Positions 1 to 10,074 of a stretch of 64,000 bases of DNA are shown here, in pieces. The DNA comes from Roseibium suaedae (lineage in GTDB: Bacteria; Pseudomonadota; Alphaproteobacteria; Rhizobiales; Stappiaceae): positions 62,001-126,000 of the forward strand of contig NZ_FRBW01000007.1 in NCBI RefSeq assembly GCF_900142725.1, written 5' to 3'. Under the pieces are notes generated by a model that ran no database searches, had not been told where the DNA came from, and saw nothing but the letters and a program-made list of their open reading frames with translations. Within the stretch, counting starts at the first letter, position 1; every line of letters starts with the position of its first letter. The translations under genes were made by a program, and so were the position numbers.

Positions 1-1622
1 CTCTTGCCGCCTTTTCCAATCCGGCGCCCATCACCATCGCTGCCATGTTCATCCTGTCCGGAGCCCTGGTGCGCACCGGGGTGCTGGATGCCCTGGCGGA
101 TCTGGTGGTCTCCCGCGCCCAGGAACGGCCGATCCTGTCCATCAGCGCCTTTGTTCTGATTTCGATGCTGGCCTCGGCCGTCGTCAACAACACGCCGGTG
201 GTGCTGGTGCTGATTCCCGTGGTCATCAAGCTTGCCAAGGCGATTGGTGTTGCGCCCACCCGCTTGCTCATTCCGCTTTCCTATACCGCGATCCTCGGCG
301 GCACCTTGAGCCTGCTGGGTACATCAACGAACCTTTTGGTCGATGGTGTTGCCCGCCAGCAGGGACTGGAGCCTTTCGGCATCTTTGAAATCACGCCCTA
401 TGGCATCATCACCGCCCTGAGCGGCCTGGCGACCATGCTGCTTCTCGGCAAGTTTTTGTTGCCGCACCGGGAAGACGCTGCGCAGGATCTGCTCCTTGGA
501 GAGACGGAGTTCCTGACCGAAGTTGCCCTGATCAGCGAAGAGCTGGATGGGAAGACGATTGCTGATCTGGCCGAGCTGAACCGGCCGGGCATCGTCGTCA
601 CCGGTGTCCGGCGAGGTACCGAGGTGACAAGGTCGGATCTTGATGCCTTCGAGCTCAAAAAGGGGGACGTCCTGATCGTGCGTGCTCCAACCTCCGAAGT
701 CCTGACGCTGAACAGTCTCAAGGACTTCCGGGTCGGTCTCCGCTCCGCGCAAAAGAAGGGCGAGGACCACATCGTGGTCGAGGCAGTGGTAGCACCGCGC
801 CGGACCACCCAGGGCATTCCGATCTCGTCCCTGTCCCTTGGCCGCAGATTCGGCATCCGGATTCTGGGCGCGCACCGTCACAATCACATTCCGGGGCCGG
901 AGCTTGGAGCTGTGCGGCTGAAGGCAGCAGACAAGCTGCTGATCGAGGGGCCTGCTGCCGGTTTTGAGGAACTGTCGGCCGAAACGGAACTGGTTTCGGT
1001 CTCACACCCCACCGGACGCGCCTACCGTCGCAGCAAGGCGCCGATTGCGCTCCTGGCGCTGGCCGGTGTCGTCATCCTGTCTGCAATGGGGTTCATGTCC
1101 ATTGGCAGCCTTGCGTTGATCGCGGTCGCCTTGCTCCTGCTCCTGCGCTGCATTGACCCGGATGAGGCCTGGGATTCGCTGAACGGTTCAGTTCTGGTGC
1201 TGATCTTCTCCATGCTGATGGTCGGAAAGGCGCTGGAGAACACCGGGGCGGTTGAAATGATCGTTTCGGCCTTGACGCCGCTGATGAGTGCCGTTCCCGG
1301 TTTTGCGGCGCTTCTGCTGATCTATCTCGCCGCCTCCGTCATGACCGAGATGGTGACCAACAATGCGGTTGCCGTGGTGCTGACGCCGGTTGTCATCGGT
1401 CTTGCCGAACCGCTGGGCATTGACGCCAGGGCGATTGTCATGACCGTCATGTTCGGTGCCAGTGCGAGCTTTGCGACGCCGATCGGCTATCAGACCAACA
1501 CGCTGGTCTATGGCGCGGCAAATTATCAGTTCTCGGACTTTCTGAAGATCGGGGTGCCGATGAACCTGATTGTCGGCCTGGTCACGACGACTGCGATCTG
1601 GTTCAGCTTCCACGGCCTGTGA
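1..1622 (+). CDS. SLC13-family permease with TrkA-C domains, 5' end missing
   Basis: The frame is open from base 3 and already encodes conserved transporter sequence (SNPAPITIAAMF), so the ATG at 45 is internal and the true start lies left of the window. The visible part has N-terminal membrane helices with the VVNNTPVVLVL type motif, two RCK_C/TrkA-C-like domains in the middle (about residues 155-225 and 245-320 counted from the ATG at 45), then a second set of helices with the matching VTNNAVAVVL motif. This inverted repeat around two TrkA-C domains is the layout of sodium/anion symporters of the SLC13/ArsB superfamily. Sulfate or dicarboxylate are the usual substrates of this subgroup; nothing here decides between them. 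The gene ends just before a terminator and faces the chemotaxis gene. Confidence 0.85.
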   Translation, partial: LAAFSNPAPITIAAMFILSGALVRTGVLDALADLVVSRAQERPILSISAFVLISMLASAVVNNTPVVLVLIPVVIKLAKAIGVAPTRLLIPLSYTAILGGTLSLLGTSTNLLVDGVARQQGLEPFGIFEITPYGIITALSGLATMLLLGKFLLPHREDAAQDLLLGETEFLTEVALISEELDGKTIADLAELNRPGIVVTGVRRGTEVTRSDLDAFELKKGDVLIVRAPTSEVLTLNSLKDFRVGLRSAQKKGEDHIVVEAVVAPRRTTQGIPISSLSLGRRFGIRILGAHRHNHIPGPELGAVRLKAADKLLIEGPAAGFEELSAETELVSVSHPTGRAYRRSKAPIALLALAGVVILSAMGFMSIGSLALIAVALLLLLRCIDPDEAWDSLNGSVLVLIFSMLMVGKALENTGAVEMIVSALTPLMSAVPGFAALLLIYLAASVMTEMVTNNAVAVVLTPVVIGLAEPLGIDARAIVMTVMFGASASFATPIGYQTNTLVYGAANYQFSDFLKIGVPMNLIVGLVTTTAIWFSFHGL

Positions 1623-1649
1623 GGCGAAGTGTTCGCCCAGTCATAAAAT

Positions 1650-1682
1650 AACGCCGGCAGATCGCTCCGCCGGCGTTTTTTC
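1650..1682. terminator. Bidirectional intrinsic terminator
   Basis: Perfect 8-bp stem AACGCCGG (1650-1657) with CCGGCGTT (1670-1677), followed by a T run on the plus strand and preceded by an A-rich stretch (1643-1650) that reads as T on the minus strand. It sits between two convergent genes and can stop both the permease and the chemoreceptor transcripts. Confidence 0.85.
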
Positions 1683-1698
1683 TTGTCTTCAGGACCGG

Positions 1699-3387
1699 TC
1701 AGGCGGCTGCGACGTCGCGCAGGAAGGCCTCGATCTTGTTGCGCAAATTGTCGGTGCTTTCGGCGGTCCGGTTGGTGCTTGCCAGCACATCGTCGGCGGT
1801 CTGCGCCGTCATGGTCGCGCCGTTTGCGACCGTGTGCATGTTGACCGTTGCCAGGTGGGTACCTTGCGCGGCTTCCTGGACGTTCGAGGAGATCTCCCGG
1901 GTGGCGAGACCCTGTTCACCCACGGCATCGGCGATAGCGGTGGTATAGCCGCTGACTTGTTCCATGATCTTGGTGATGTCCTCGATCACGGCGACGGTTT
2001 CGCGGGTCGATCCCTGGATGGCATGGATCTGGGATGAGATTTCCTCGGTCGCCTTGGAGGTCTGGTTGGCCAGTTCCTTTACCTCGGCGGCCACAACCGC
2101 GAACCCACGGCCTGCTTCACCTGCCCGGGCCGCCTCGATGGTGGCGTTGAGGGCGAGAAGATTCGTCTGCTCGGCAATGGCCTGGATCAGGCTGACGACT
2201 TCGCCGATCTTCTGGGCCGCCGCGTCAAGGCTTGCGACCTTGGCGTTGGACAGGGCGGCGCTTTCACTTGCCTGGCCGACGATCGCGCTGCTCTGGTCCA
2301 CCTGCCGGTTGATCTCGCTGATCGAAGCCGACAGTTCTTCTGCGGCGGAAGCAACGGTCTGGACATTGGCGGTCGCCTGTTCAGAGGCCGCTGCCGCGCT
2401 GCCGGAGCTTTCTTCGGTTTCGGTAGCGATGTTGCGCAGGGCAATCGCGGATTCGTTCAGCTTGCCGGTGTTGTCGCTGACCGAGCCAAGGGCCATGCGG
2501 ACTTCTTCCTGGAAGACGCTGATGAGCTTGTTGACTTCCTTTTGGCGGCGCAGTTCCCGCAGACGGTCTTCTTCTGTCTGCTGCTCCAGCTGCTGACGGG
2601 TCAGACCATTTTCGCGGAAGACTTCGACGGCCTGGCTCATCTTGCCGATTTCATCGTTGCGGTCGACGCCTTCAATCGCAACCGAGAAATTGCCCTGGGC
2701 GATTTCCAGCATGCGGGTGGAGAGGGTGCGCAGCGGATTGGCGATAGAGCGGGCAATGAGGATGCTGAGACCGACGCAGATCGCAATCAGAAGGCCCATC
2801 AGGCCTGCGCTGGTGGTCGCCGTCTTCCAGTAAGCCGCGTTGATGTCGTCCATCAGAACGCCGGAGCCCAGAACCCAGCCCCAGGGCTTGAATTCCATGA
2901 CATAGCTGATTTTGGGCAGAACCACGCCTTCCGGGTTCTTCCAGGCGTAAGAGACATAGGCCGAGCCGTTGGCCTTGGCCTGCTCGATGAATTCGCGGAT
3001 GTGGTACTTGCCGTTGCCATCCTGCGAGCCAATGATGTTCTTGCCTTCGTTGTCGGGCTTTGCCGGGTGAACAAGGCTGGTGCCGTCACCATCATAAACA
3101 AAGACGTAGTCCTTGCCGCCATTATAGAGCATGCCGCGCAGAGAGCGTTTGGCAGCTGTCTGTGCATCGGCTTCGCTCATTTCACCCTTGGCGACGAGGG
3201 CCTGATAATTCCCTGCAATATTTGTGGCGGCCTGGACGAGGCTGCGCAGTTCGGCGCGCTTGAATGCGTCCAGATTGTTCCCCAGCGCATAGAGCTGGAA
3301 GCCGAGAGTAATCGCGAAGCAGACGGAAAACAGTGCGACAAGCGCATAAAGCTTTCCGCTGACGGTCTTGGGAGAACTGAAACTCAT
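1699..3387 (-). CDS. Methyl-accepting chemotaxis protein with Cache sensor
   Basis: A 562-residue chemoreceptor. Residues 13-33 are a first membrane helix; 35-190 form a periplasmic single-Cache-type sensor (KDYVFVYDGDG, GWVLGSGVLMDD); 193-213 are the second helix; a HAMP domain follows; 300-560 are the helical signalling domain with the conserved tip EQTNLLALNATIEAARAGEAG. The receptor should pass ligand binding to CheA/CheW. It ends in VAAA, without a CheR-tethering pentapeptide. The reading frame stays open upstream to 3792, but residues before MSFSSPKTVSGK have no membrane or domain character, so I place the start at 3387; the Shine-Dalgarno there is weak. No other chemotaxis gene is adjacent, so this is an orphan receptor locus. 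Ligand unknown. Confidence 0.88.
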   Translation of the reverse strand: MSFSSPKTVSGKLYALVALFSVCFAITLGFQLYALGNNLDAFKRAELRSLVQAATNIAGNYQALVAKGEMSEADAQTAAKRSLRGMLYNGGKDYVFVYDGDGTSLVHPAKPDNEGKNIIGSQDGNGKYHIREFIEQAKANGSAYVSYAWKNPEGVVLPKISYVMEFKPWGWVLGSGVLMDDINAAYWKTATTSAGLMGLLIAICVGLSILIARSIANPLRTLSTRMLEIAQGNFSVAIEGVDRNDEIGKMSQAVEVFRENGLTRQQLEQQTEEDRLRELRRQKEVNKLISVFQEEVRMALGSVSDNTGKLNESAIALRNIATETEESSGSAAAASEQATANVQTVASAAEELSASISEINRQVDQSSAIVGQASESAALSNAKVASLDAAAQKIGEVVSLIQAIAEQTNLLALNATIEAARAGEAGRGFAVVAAEVKELANQTSKATEEISSQIHAIQGSTRETVAVIEDITKIMEQVSGYTTAIADAVGEQGLATREISSNVQEAAQGTHLATVNMHTVANGATMTAQTADDVLASTNRTAESTDNLRNKIEAFLRDVAAA

Positions 3388-3940
3388 TTTTTGCTGATCC
3401 GGAATTGGGAGGAGGAAGATCGCAAAAACGAAATACGAGAAATAGTTTAATGGAATCCCATCGCTTTCGGGTGTGATGCGTATTTTTTTCGTTTTCTTGC
3501 GTAAGGTGAAAGTATTGGTACAAATATCAATATATAACTCTTGCGGGTATTTTTGCTCCGCTTCACCTTTTGATCTATGGTTCGAGGGTATTGCTGTGCG
3601 GCTGCCGCTCTGGAGGGAGGGGCGATGCGGCGCCTGGATGCGGGCGGGGGCAAGATGCCAGGCTCTCTTCAGGTGCAAGGGGCGGGAAAATGAACGCTGA
3701 ATATGCCGGGGGCGGCAAATCAGTTTCCGGAGATGCGAATCCGCATCAGGGATTCGTCTCAAGCCATTTTGCTGGCTTGATTTTATCCACAAGTGAGTGC
3801 CGGTGAGAATTGCCTTGTTCCTGTGGGTTTTTGCGGGTTTTGGAAAAACCTTCAGGCATCGCTTTGCGGGCGCTTGACTTCCTCCGCCTGCCGCCGTACA
3901 TCAGCGCCACTTCGCGGCGACAACACGTCGTCAGCGCGGA
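3388..3940. other. Intergenic region between chemoreceptor and tRNA genes
   Basis: About 550 bp without a convincing gene. The part next to the chemoreceptor (3470-3560) is clearly AT-rich against the rest of the window and is the likely place of its promoter, though I cannot fix one. The right part holds the tRNA promoter listed separately. Confidence 0.6.
3874..3902 (+). promoter_or_regulatory. Candidate sigma-70 promoter for tRNA-Asp
   Basis: TTGACT (3874-3879; 5 of 6 to consensus), 17-bp spacer, TACATC (3897-3902; 3 of 6). Transcription would start near 3909, about 30 bases before the first tRNA. The good -35 with a poor -10 is common in alphaproteobacterial stable-RNA promoters. Confidence 0.55.
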
Positions 3941-4017
3941 GCGGGTGTAGCTCAGTTGGTTAGAGTGCCGGCCTGTCACGCCGGAGGTCGCGGGTTCGAG
4001 CCCCGTCACTCGCGCCA
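3941..4017 (+). tRNA. tRNA-Asp (GTC), copy 1
   Basis: 77 nt with encoded CCA. The acceptor stem GCGGGTG/CACTCGC pairs with one G-T wobble, the anticodon stem CCGGC/GCCGG encloses loop CTGTCAC with anticodon GTC, and the T arm carries GGTTCGAGCC. Identical to the copy at 4067. Confidence 0.97.
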
Positions 4018-4066
4018 CTTCTCATGGACTTCGGTCAGGGGAAGGGCGCCTATATACCGTTAAGTT

Positions 4067-4143
4067 GCGGGTGTAGCTCAGTTGGTTAGAGTGCCGGCCT
4101 GTCACGCCGGAGGTCGCGGGTTCGAGCCCCGTCACTCGCGCCA
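4067..4143 (+). tRNA. tRNA-Asp (GTC), copy 2
   Basis: Identical over all 77 nt to the copy 49 bp upstream, again with encoded CCA and anticodon GTC. The 49-bp spacer is short and the pair is probably one transcript, although a TATATA at 4051-4056 could serve as a separate -10 box. Confidence 0.97.
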
Positions 4144-4653
4144 CTTAACGAAGCCGGGAAACCGGGCCGCCTGGGTGCGGAAAATCTCCAAGACTTTTTG
4201 AATATACGTGACGCCAGCATCTGCTTGGCGTCTTCATGCGTTTCGGCCAGGTGTTGCCGGAAGGCTCAATGGCTGGCGGGATGGCTTCCGGGGTTTTGCT
4301 GGAAAACCTGTCTGAGGCGAATCCTTCTTTAGCCTGCGTGCGCTACGGGTTGCAAAAGCTGCGGCTCTTTAAAAACTCCCTTCATCAAAACAAAAGTTAT
4401 GCACCGGCCGGGAACGTAAGGAATTGTGCGGTTCGTGGCTCGAAAAGGGCAATTTCGGCCAACAATGGCAATTGTTTGACGATTGGAAGGTCTTGCGTTG
4501 CACCATGGGGTGAGCTAAGCGTGCCTTCGCATGCTGGTCCGCCTCGGACTGGCAGGTCTTGCGTTATGTGCGACTGTACAGTTGCGTTAGGGCAGGGCCT
4601 CGAAGGCAGGATCCTCTCCCGGTCCGCCCTCCACATGCAAGGACGCGAAAGAC
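4144..4653. other. Intergenic region upstream of the nuo operon
   Basis: 510 bp with no supported gene; the open frame crossing it (4236-4790) collides with nuoA and has no recognisable protein. It must hold the nuo promoter. A 12-bp direct repeat AGGTCTTGCGTT lies at 4488-4499 and 4554-4565, 66 bp apart. I could not settle on a -35/-10 pair. Confidence 0.5.
4210..4236 (+). terminator. Possible terminator of the tRNA transcript
   Basis: GACGCCA (4210-4216) pairs perfectly with TGGCGTC (4226-4232) around a 9-base loop. Only a short T-poor tail (TTCATGCGTTT) follows, so it is a weak intrinsic terminator at best. Confidence 0.4.
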
Positions 4654-5019
4654 ATGGAAGAACTCTTGCGGGAATACATCCCGATCGTCGTGTTCATCGG
4701 CATTGCGCTGGTGATCGGCCTGGCGCTTTTGATTTCTCCTTTCCTCCTGGCTTACAAGAACCCAGATCCGGAGAAGCTGTCCGCTTATGAGTGCGGCTTC
4801 AACGCATTCGATGACGCGCGCATGAAGTTCGATGTCCGGTTCTATCTGGTTTCGATCCTGTTCATCATCTTCGACCTGGAAGTGGCTTTCCTCTTCCCGT
4901 GGGCGGTGAAGTTCGGTGATCTCGGATGGTACGGCTTCTGGTCCATGATGGTCTTCCTCGGCGTCCTCACCATCGGCTTCATCTACGAATGGAAAAAGGG
5001 AGCGCTGGAATGGGATTGA
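4654..5019 (+). CDS. nuoA: NADH-quinone oxidoreductase subunit A
   Basis: First subunit of respiratory complex I, 121 residues with three membrane helices. The family motif [20 protein letters not shown] and the acidic helix [11 protein letters not shown] are intact. NuoA lies in the membrane arm near the quinone-binding joint with NuoH, NuoJ and NuoK. The gene starts the nuo run and its end overlaps the nuoB start by 10 bases, so translation of the two is probably coupled. Confidence 0.97.
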   Translation: MEELLREYIPIVVFIGIALVIGLALLISPFLLAYKNPDPEKLSAYECGFNAFDDARMKFDVRFYLVSILFIIFDLEVAFLFPWAVKFGDLGWYGFWSMMVFLGVLTIGFIYEWKKGALEWD

Positions 5020-5591
5020 CCAGCACAACCGGCCCGCTCATCGCTGAGCGCCCGAAGGGCATCATCGACCCGAATACCGGCAAGCCGGTTGGTTCGAATG
5101 ATCCGTTCTTCATGGAAGTCAATGACGAGCTGGCCGACAAGGGCTTCCTCGTCACCTCGACCGACAATCTGATCCAGTGGGCCCGTACCGGCTCGCTGAT
5201 GTGGATGACCTTCGGTCTGGCCTGCTGCGCCGTGGAAATGATGCAGCTCTCCATGCCCCATTACGATGTCGAGCGTTTCGGCTTCGCACCGCGCGCGTCA
5301 CCGCGTCAGTCGGATGTGATGATCGTCGCCGGCACGCTGACCAACAAGATGGCGCCCGCGCTCCGCAAGGTCTATGACCAGATGCCGGAACCGCGTTACG
5401 TTATCTCCATGGGCTCCTGTGCCAATGGTGGCGGCTACTACCACTATTCCTATTCGGTGGTTCGTGGCTGTGACCGGGTTGTTCCGGTCGACATCTATGT
5501 GCCGGGCTGTCCCCCGACGGCAGAGGCGCTGCTCTACGGCGTGCTGATGCTGCAGAAGAAAATCCGGCGCACGGGTACGATCGAGCGCTGA
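5010..5591 (+). CDS. nuoB: NADH-quinone oxidoreductase subunit B
   Basis: 193 residues of the peripheral-arm subunit that binds iron-sulfur cluster N2, the last electron carrier before quinone. The four ligands are visible: the tandem pair C72-C73 (GLACCAVEM), C137 (GSCANGG) and C167 ([10 protein letters not shown]). I start it at ATG 5010, inside the end of nuoA; the longer open frame from 4926 would overlap nuoA by a third and adds non-homologous residues. Confidence 0.97.
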   Translation: MGLTSTTGPLIAERPKGIIDPNTGKPVGSNDPFFMEVNDELADKGFLVTSTDNLIQWARTGSLMWMTFGLACCAVEMMQLSMPHYDVERFGFAPRASPRQSDVMIVAGTLTNKMAPALRKVYDQMPEPRYVISMGSCANGGGYYHYSYSVVRGCDRVVPVDIYVPGCPPTAEALLYGVLMLQKKIRRTGTIER

Positions 5592-5661
5592 GACCGACTG
5601 AATTGACTAAGGGGTGGAACGCGCCGCCCCTTCGAGGCTCCAACGGAGTGAGGCAAAGAAC

Positions 5662-6267
5662 ATGGACGAGACGCTGAAGGAACTCGCAGAGCACATCCAG
5701 CTTGCTCTGGGCGAGTCCCTGCTGTCCTGGACCGTCGAATATGGCGAGCTGACGCTTGTAGCGGATGCGGGCCAGATTCTCGATGTGGTGCGGTTCCTGC
5801 GCGACAACAGCTCCTGCAAGTTCGTCAATCTGACGGACGTGTGCGGAGTTGACTGGCCGGCGCGGGAAAAGCGTTTCGACGTTGTCTATCACTTCCTGTC
5901 CCCGGTTCAGAACCACCGCATCCGCGTGAAGGTTGCCACCGATGAGGAAACGCCTGTTCCCTCCATCACCGGTCTCTTCCCGGGCGCTGAATGGTTCGAA
6001 CGCGAAGCCTATGACATGTACGGCATTCTCTTTTCCGGTCACCCGGATCTGCGCCGTCTGCTCACCGACTATGGTTTCGACGGCTATCCGCTGCGCAAGG
6101 ACTTCCCCGTGACCGGTTACGTGGAAGTGCGCTATGACGACGAGAAGAAGCGCGTCGTCTATGAGCCGGTTCGCCTGAACCAGGAATTCCGCAATTTCGA
6201 TTTTCTCTCGCCATGGGAAGGCACGGACTACGTGCTGCCGGGCGATGAGAAAGCAACCACGAATTAA
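5662..6267 (+). CDS. nuoC: NADH-quinone oxidoreductase subunit C
   Basis: 201 residues of the 30-kDa complex I subunit, with the signature block [29 protein letters not shown] intact in pieces and ending in the usual [14 protein letters not shown]. It packs against NuoD in the connecting part of the peripheral arm. Start chosen at ATG 5662 because GGAGTGAGG (5645-5653) stands just before it; the upstream in-frame start at 5614 adds 16 residues that do not look like NuoC. NuoC and NuoD are separate here, not fused as in enterobacteria. Confidence 0.96.
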   Translation: MDETLKELAEHIQLALGESLLSWTVEYGELTLVADAGQILDVVRFLRDNSSCKFVNLTDVCGVDWPAREKRFDVVYHFLSPVQNHRIRVKVATDEETPVPSITGLFPGAEWFEREAYDMYGILFSGHPDLRRLLTDYGFDGYPLRKDFPVTGYVEVRYDDEKKRVVYEPVRLNQEFRNFDFLSPWEGTDYVLPGDEKATTN

Positions 6268-6278
6268 GGCTTTCCCCG

Positions 6279-7463
6279 ATGGCCGAAAATCAGGTTCGCA
6301 ATTTCAACATCAACTTCGGTCCCCAGCACCCGGCGGCCCACGGCGTTCTGCGTCTTGTGCTTGAGCTGGACGGGGAAGTGGTGACGCGCGTCGATCCGCA
6401 TATCGGCCTGCTGCATCGTGGTACCGAAAAGCTGATCGAGCAGAAGACCTATCTGCAGGCAGTTCCCTATTTCGACCGCCTCGACTACGTGGCGCCGATG
6501 AACCAGGAACATGCGTTTGCGCTGGCGGTGGAAAAGATGCTCGGCGTCACCGTTCCGATGCGCGGTCAGCTGATCCGCGTTCTCTATTCGGAAATCGGCC
6601 GTCTCCTGTCGCATCTTCTGAACGTGACCACGCAGGCCATGGACGTTGGCGCCCTGACGCCGCCGCTGTGGGGTTTCGAGCCGCGCGAAGAGCTCATGAT
6701 TTTCTACGAGCGCGCCTGTGGTGCCCGCATGCACTCCGCTTACGTTCGTCCGGGTGGTGTTCACCAGGACCTGCCGCGCGATCTGCTCGACGATATCTGG
6801 GACTTCTGTGATCCGTTCCTGCAGCGTCTGGACGACATCGAAGGCCTTTTGACCGACAACCGCATCTTCAAGCAGCGTAACGTCGATATCGGCGTCGTTG
6901 ACCTCGACGATGCCTGGGCCTGGGGCTTCTCCGGCGTGATGGTCCGCGGTTCCGGCGCTGCCTGGGACCTGCGCAAGTCGCAGCCTTATGAATGCTACGC
7001 GGATCTGGAATTCGACATTCCGATCGGCAAGAACGGCGACTGCTATGACCGCTACCTCATCCGTATGGAAGAGATGCGCCAGTCTGTCCGCATCATGAAG
7101 CAGTGCCTTGAGCGTCTGACCACGGAAACCGGTCCGATTTCCTCCACCGACGGCAAGATCGTTCCTCCCAAGCGCGGCGAAATGAAGCGGTCGATGGAAG
7201 CCCTGATCCACCACTTCAAGCTCTATACCGAAGGCTATCACGTCCCGGCCGGCGAAGTTTACGCCGCCGTGGAAGCGCCCAAGGGAGAGTTTGGTGTCTA
7301 TCTCGTGGCTGACGGCACCAACAAGCCGTATCGCTGCAAGATCAAGGCTCCGGGCTTTGCCCACCTGTCGGCCATGGACTTCGTAGGCCGCGGCCACCAG
7401 CTCGCCGATATTTCGGCGGTTCTGGGCTCGATGGATATCGTGTTTGGCGAGGTCGACCGCTAA
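6279..7463 (+). CDS. nuoD: NADH-quinone oxidoreductase subunit D
   Basis: 394 residues, full length for the 49-kDa subunit. It is related to the large subunit of NiFe hydrogenases and forms much of the quinone pocket with NuoB. The opening [21 protein letters not shown], the LHRGTEKL loop that carries the quinone-contacting histidine in characterised homologues, and the C-terminal [11 protein letters not shown] are all present. 11 bp after nuoC. Confidence 0.97.
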   Translation: MAENQVRNFNINFGPQHPAAHGVLRLVLELDGEVVTRVDPHIGLLHRGTEKLIEQKTYLQAVPYFDRLDYVAPMNQEHAFALAVEKMLGVTVPMRGQLIRVLYSEIGRLLSHLLNVTTQAMDVGALTPPLWGFEPREELMIFYERACGARMHSAYVRPGGVHQDLPRDLLDDIWDFCDPFLQRLDDIEGLLTDNRIFKQRNVDIGVVDLDDAWAWGFSGVMVRGSGAAWDLRKSQPYECYADLEFDIPIGKNGDCYDRYLIRMEEMRQSVRIMKQCLERLTTETGPISSTDGKIVPPKRGEMKRSMEALIHHFKLYTEGYHVPAGEVYAAVEAPKGEFGVYLVADGTNKPYRCKIKAPGFAHLSAMDFVGRGHQLADISAVLGSMDIVFGEVDR

Positions 7464-7544
7464 CGGTCGGCTTTCGCGCTTTTTTCTCGACCCTGGCAGC
7501 CGGCCAACCGGCTCCGGTCAAGCTGATGAAACGGGGATAACACC

Positions 7545-8738
7545 ATGGCGGTTCGCAGACTTGCCGCGGAACAACCTGAAAGCTTCGCCTTCAACGAGGT
7601 CAATCTCGCTTGGGCGAATAAGGTGATCGACCGGTATCCGGCGGGCCGACAGGCCTCTGCCGTCATTCCGCTGTTGTGGCGCGCCCAGGAACAGAACGAA
7701 GGCTGGGTCTGTGAGCCGGCAATCCGCTACATCGCGGACATGCTCTCCATGCCGCATATCCGCGTTCTGGAAGTCGCGACCTTCTACACGATGTTCCAGC
7801 TTCAGCCGGTCGGCAAGAAGGCTCACATCCAGGTTTGCGGTACCACGCCATGCCAGCTGCGCGGCTCCGAAGATCTGATCAAGATCTGCAAGAGCCGTAT
7901 TGCCAAGCACATGCACGAGATTTCCGAAGACGGAAACTTCTCCTGGGAAGAGGTCGAGTGCCTCGGCGCCTGCGTGAACGCTCCGATGGTCCAGATCTTC
8001 AAGGATACCTATGAAGACCTGACAACGGACACGTTCAACAAGCTTCTGGACGATATCTCCGCTGGCAAGGAAGTAACGCCTGGTCCGCAGAACGGCCGCC
8101 GCTTCGCGATGGCTTCCGGCGGTCTCACCAGCCTGACCGAAATCAACGATGACACCAAGGGCGAGTTGCCGGTGCCGCATGTGGTCGATGGCAATGCCAA
8201 GGCATCTGTCGCGTTCACCGGCGCTGCGATCAACGCAGGTGGCAAGGACTATGACGGTGTTCCGACCCCGGCAGAAGATGCTGTGGCCAAGGTGAAGGCT
8301 GCCTATGCTGCCAAGCAGGCCGCAGACAGCGTCGCCGACACCGCAAAGAAGGTCGAAAAGGCCGCCGAGAAGCCTGCGGAACCGGCTCCGGTCTCCAAGG
8401 CCAAGCCGGAAAGCGCTGACGCGCCGTCTGCCGAAGAGAAGGAACCCGTTCTTCTCACCGCAGCGCGCGACGGCAAGCCGGACGATCTGAAGAAGCTGAA
8501 GGGCGTTGGTCCGAAGCTTGAGGAAACCCTCAATGATCTCGGCTTCTATCACTTCGATCAGGTTGCGGCCTGGACCCCGGCGGAAATCGCCTGGGTGGAC
8601 AGCCGCCTGAAGTTCAAGGGCCGGATCGAGCGCGACGGCTGGATCGAACAGGCGAAGATTCTGGCTGCCGGTGGCGAGACGGAATTCTCCAAGCGCGTCG
8701 AAAAGGGCGATGTGCCCTCCAGCAAGAACGAAGGGTAG
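7545..8738 (+). CDS. nuoE: NADH-quinone oxidoreductase subunit E with C-terminal HHH extension
   Basis: Thioredoxin-like 24-kDa subunit that carries the [2Fe-2S] cluster N1a on C98, C103, C139 and C143 (VCGTTPC and CLGAC). The core ends near residue 200. It is then extended to 397 residues, about twice the enterobacterial length: a linker with an Ala/Lys/Pro/Glu-rich low-complexity stretch (about 245-295), then a compact domain at about 310-375 with [19 protein letters not shown], a helix-hairpin-helix type motif. Long NuoE forms of this kind occur in alphaproteobacteria; the job of the extension is not known to me. Confidence 0.96.
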   Translation: MAVRRLAAEQPESFAFNEVNLAWANKVIDRYPAGRQASAVIPLLWRAQEQNEGWVCEPAIRYIADMLSMPHIRVLEVATFYTMFQLQPVGKKAHIQVCGTTPCQLRGSEDLIKICKSRIAKHMHEISEDGNFSWEEVECLGACVNAPMVQIFKDTYEDLTTDTFNKLLDDISAGKEVTPGPQNGRRFAMASGGLTSLTEINDDTKGELPVPHVVDGNAKASVAFTGAAINAGGKDYDGVPTPAEDAVAKVKAAYAAKQAADSVADTAKKVEKAAEKPAEPAPVSKAKPESADAPSAEEKEPVLLTAARDGKPDDLKKLKGVGPKLEETLNDLGFYHFDQVAAWTPAEIAWVDSRLKFKGRIERDGWIEQAKILAAGGETEFSKRVEKGDVPSSKNEG

Positions 8739-8747
8739 GGGGAAGAG

Positions 8748-10046
8748 ATGCTGAAAGATCAGGATCGGATCTTCACCAATATCTACGGTCTTCATGACTG
8801 GGGTCTTGAAGGCGCGAAGAAGCGTGGCCAGTGGGATAACACCAAGGGTCTCATCGACAAGGGCCGCGATTGGATCATCGACGAGATGAAAGCCTCCGGT
8901 CTGCGTGGCCGTGGCGGTGCAGGCTTCCCGACCGGCCTCAAGTGGTCGTTCATGCCGAAGGCTTCCGATGGCCGTCCGTGCTACCTCGTCGTCAACGCCG
9001 ACGAATCCGAGCCGGGCACCTGCAAGGACCGTGAAATCCTGCGCCACGACCCGCACACGCTGGTCGAAGGCTGTCTGGTTGCCGGTTATGCCATGGGCGC
9101 CATTGCCGCTTACATCTATGTGCGCGGCGAGTTTATCCGCGAACGTGAGCGTCTGCAGGCAGCCATCGATCAGGCCTATGATGCTGGCCTGATCGGCAAG
9201 AACAACAAGAACGGCTACGATTTCGATATCTACGTTCACCACGGTGGCGGCGCCTATATCTGCGGCGAAGAAACCGCACTGCTTGAAAGCCTTGAAGGCA
9301 AGAAGGGCCAGCCGCGCCTGAAGCCGCCGTTCCCGGCGAACGTCGGCCTCTATGGCTGCCCAACCACGGTGAACAACGTTGAATCGATTGCGGTCGCTCC
9401 GACCATCCTGCGCCGCGGCGCCTCCTGGTTCTCCGGGCTCGGCACGCCGAACAACGCAGGCACCAAGCTCTTCTGCGTGTCCGGCCATGTGAACCAGCCG
9501 TCCACCTTCGAGGAAGAGCTGGGCATTCCGTTCTCCGAAATGATCGAAAAGCACTGCGGTGGCATCCGTGGCGGCTGGGACAACCTCCTGGCAGTCATTC
9601 CGGGCGGATCCTCGGTGCCCTGCCTCACGGCAGAGCAGATCAAGGACACGGCAATGGATTTCGACACGCTGCGCGGTCTGGGCTCCGGCCTCGGCACGGC
9701 AGCCGTGATCGTGATGGACAAGTCGACCGACATCATCAAGGCGATTGCCCGCCTCAGCTACTTCTACAAGCACGAGAGCTGCGGCCAGTGCACGCCGTGC
9801 CGTGAAGGCACCGGCTGGATGTGGCGCGTCATGGAACGCATGGTGAAGGGCGAATCCTCCTACGAGGAAATCGACATGCTGTTCAACGTGACCAAGCAGG
9901 TCGAAGGCCACACCATCTGCGCACTCGGCGATGCTGCGGCCTGGCCGATCCAGGGGTTGATCAAGAACTTCCGGCCGGTCATCGAACAGCGCATCGACGA
10001 TTACGTCGCCAAGGCCAAGCGGCCGGCGATGGTCGCGGCAGAGTAA
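8748..10046 (+). CDS. nuoF: NADH-quinone oxidoreductase subunit F
   Basis: 432 residues; the NADH-oxidising subunit with FMN and [4Fe-4S] cluster N3. [16 protein letters not shown] is the nucleotide-binding glycine loop; [16 protein letters not shown] lines the FMN site; C345, C348 and C351 (SCGQCTPC) with C391 (HTICALGD) are the cluster ligands. Nine bases after nuoE with a strong GGGGGAAG just upstream. Confidence 0.97.
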   Translation: MLKDQDRIFTNIYGLHDWGLEGAKKRGQWDNTKGLIDKGRDWIIDEMKASGLRGRGGAGFPTGLKWSFMPKASDGRPCYLVVNADESEPGTCKDREILRHDPHTLVEGCLVAGYAMGAIAAYIYVRGEFIRERERLQAAIDQAYDAGLIGKNNKNGYDFDIYVHHGGGAYICGEETALLESLEGKKGQPRLKPPFPANVGLYGCPTTVNNVESIAVAPTILRRGASWFSGLGTPNNAGTKLFCVSGHVNQPSTFEEELGIPFSEMIEKHCGGIRGGWDNLLAVIPGGSSVPCLTAEQIKDTAMDFDTLRGLGSGLGTAAVIVMDKSTDIIKAIARLSYFYKHESCGQCTPCREGTGWMWRVMERMVKGESSYEEIDMLFNVTKQVEGHTICALGDAAAWPIQGLIKNFRPVIEQRIDDYVAKAKRPAMVAAE

Positions 10047-10074
10047 CGCGGAAACGGGATTTGGAGAGCAGGCG

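Noticed and set aside
3746-4018. Minus-strand frame of 90 codons starting MARVTGLEPATSGVTGR
   Set aside because: It is the antisense translation of the first tRNA-Asp gene. The same false protein is widespread in databases wherever this tRNA occurs.
4236-4790. 184-codon plus-strand frame before and across nuoA
   Set aside because: Overlaps nuoA in another frame, has no domain or membrane pattern, and covers the region where the nuo promoter must lie.
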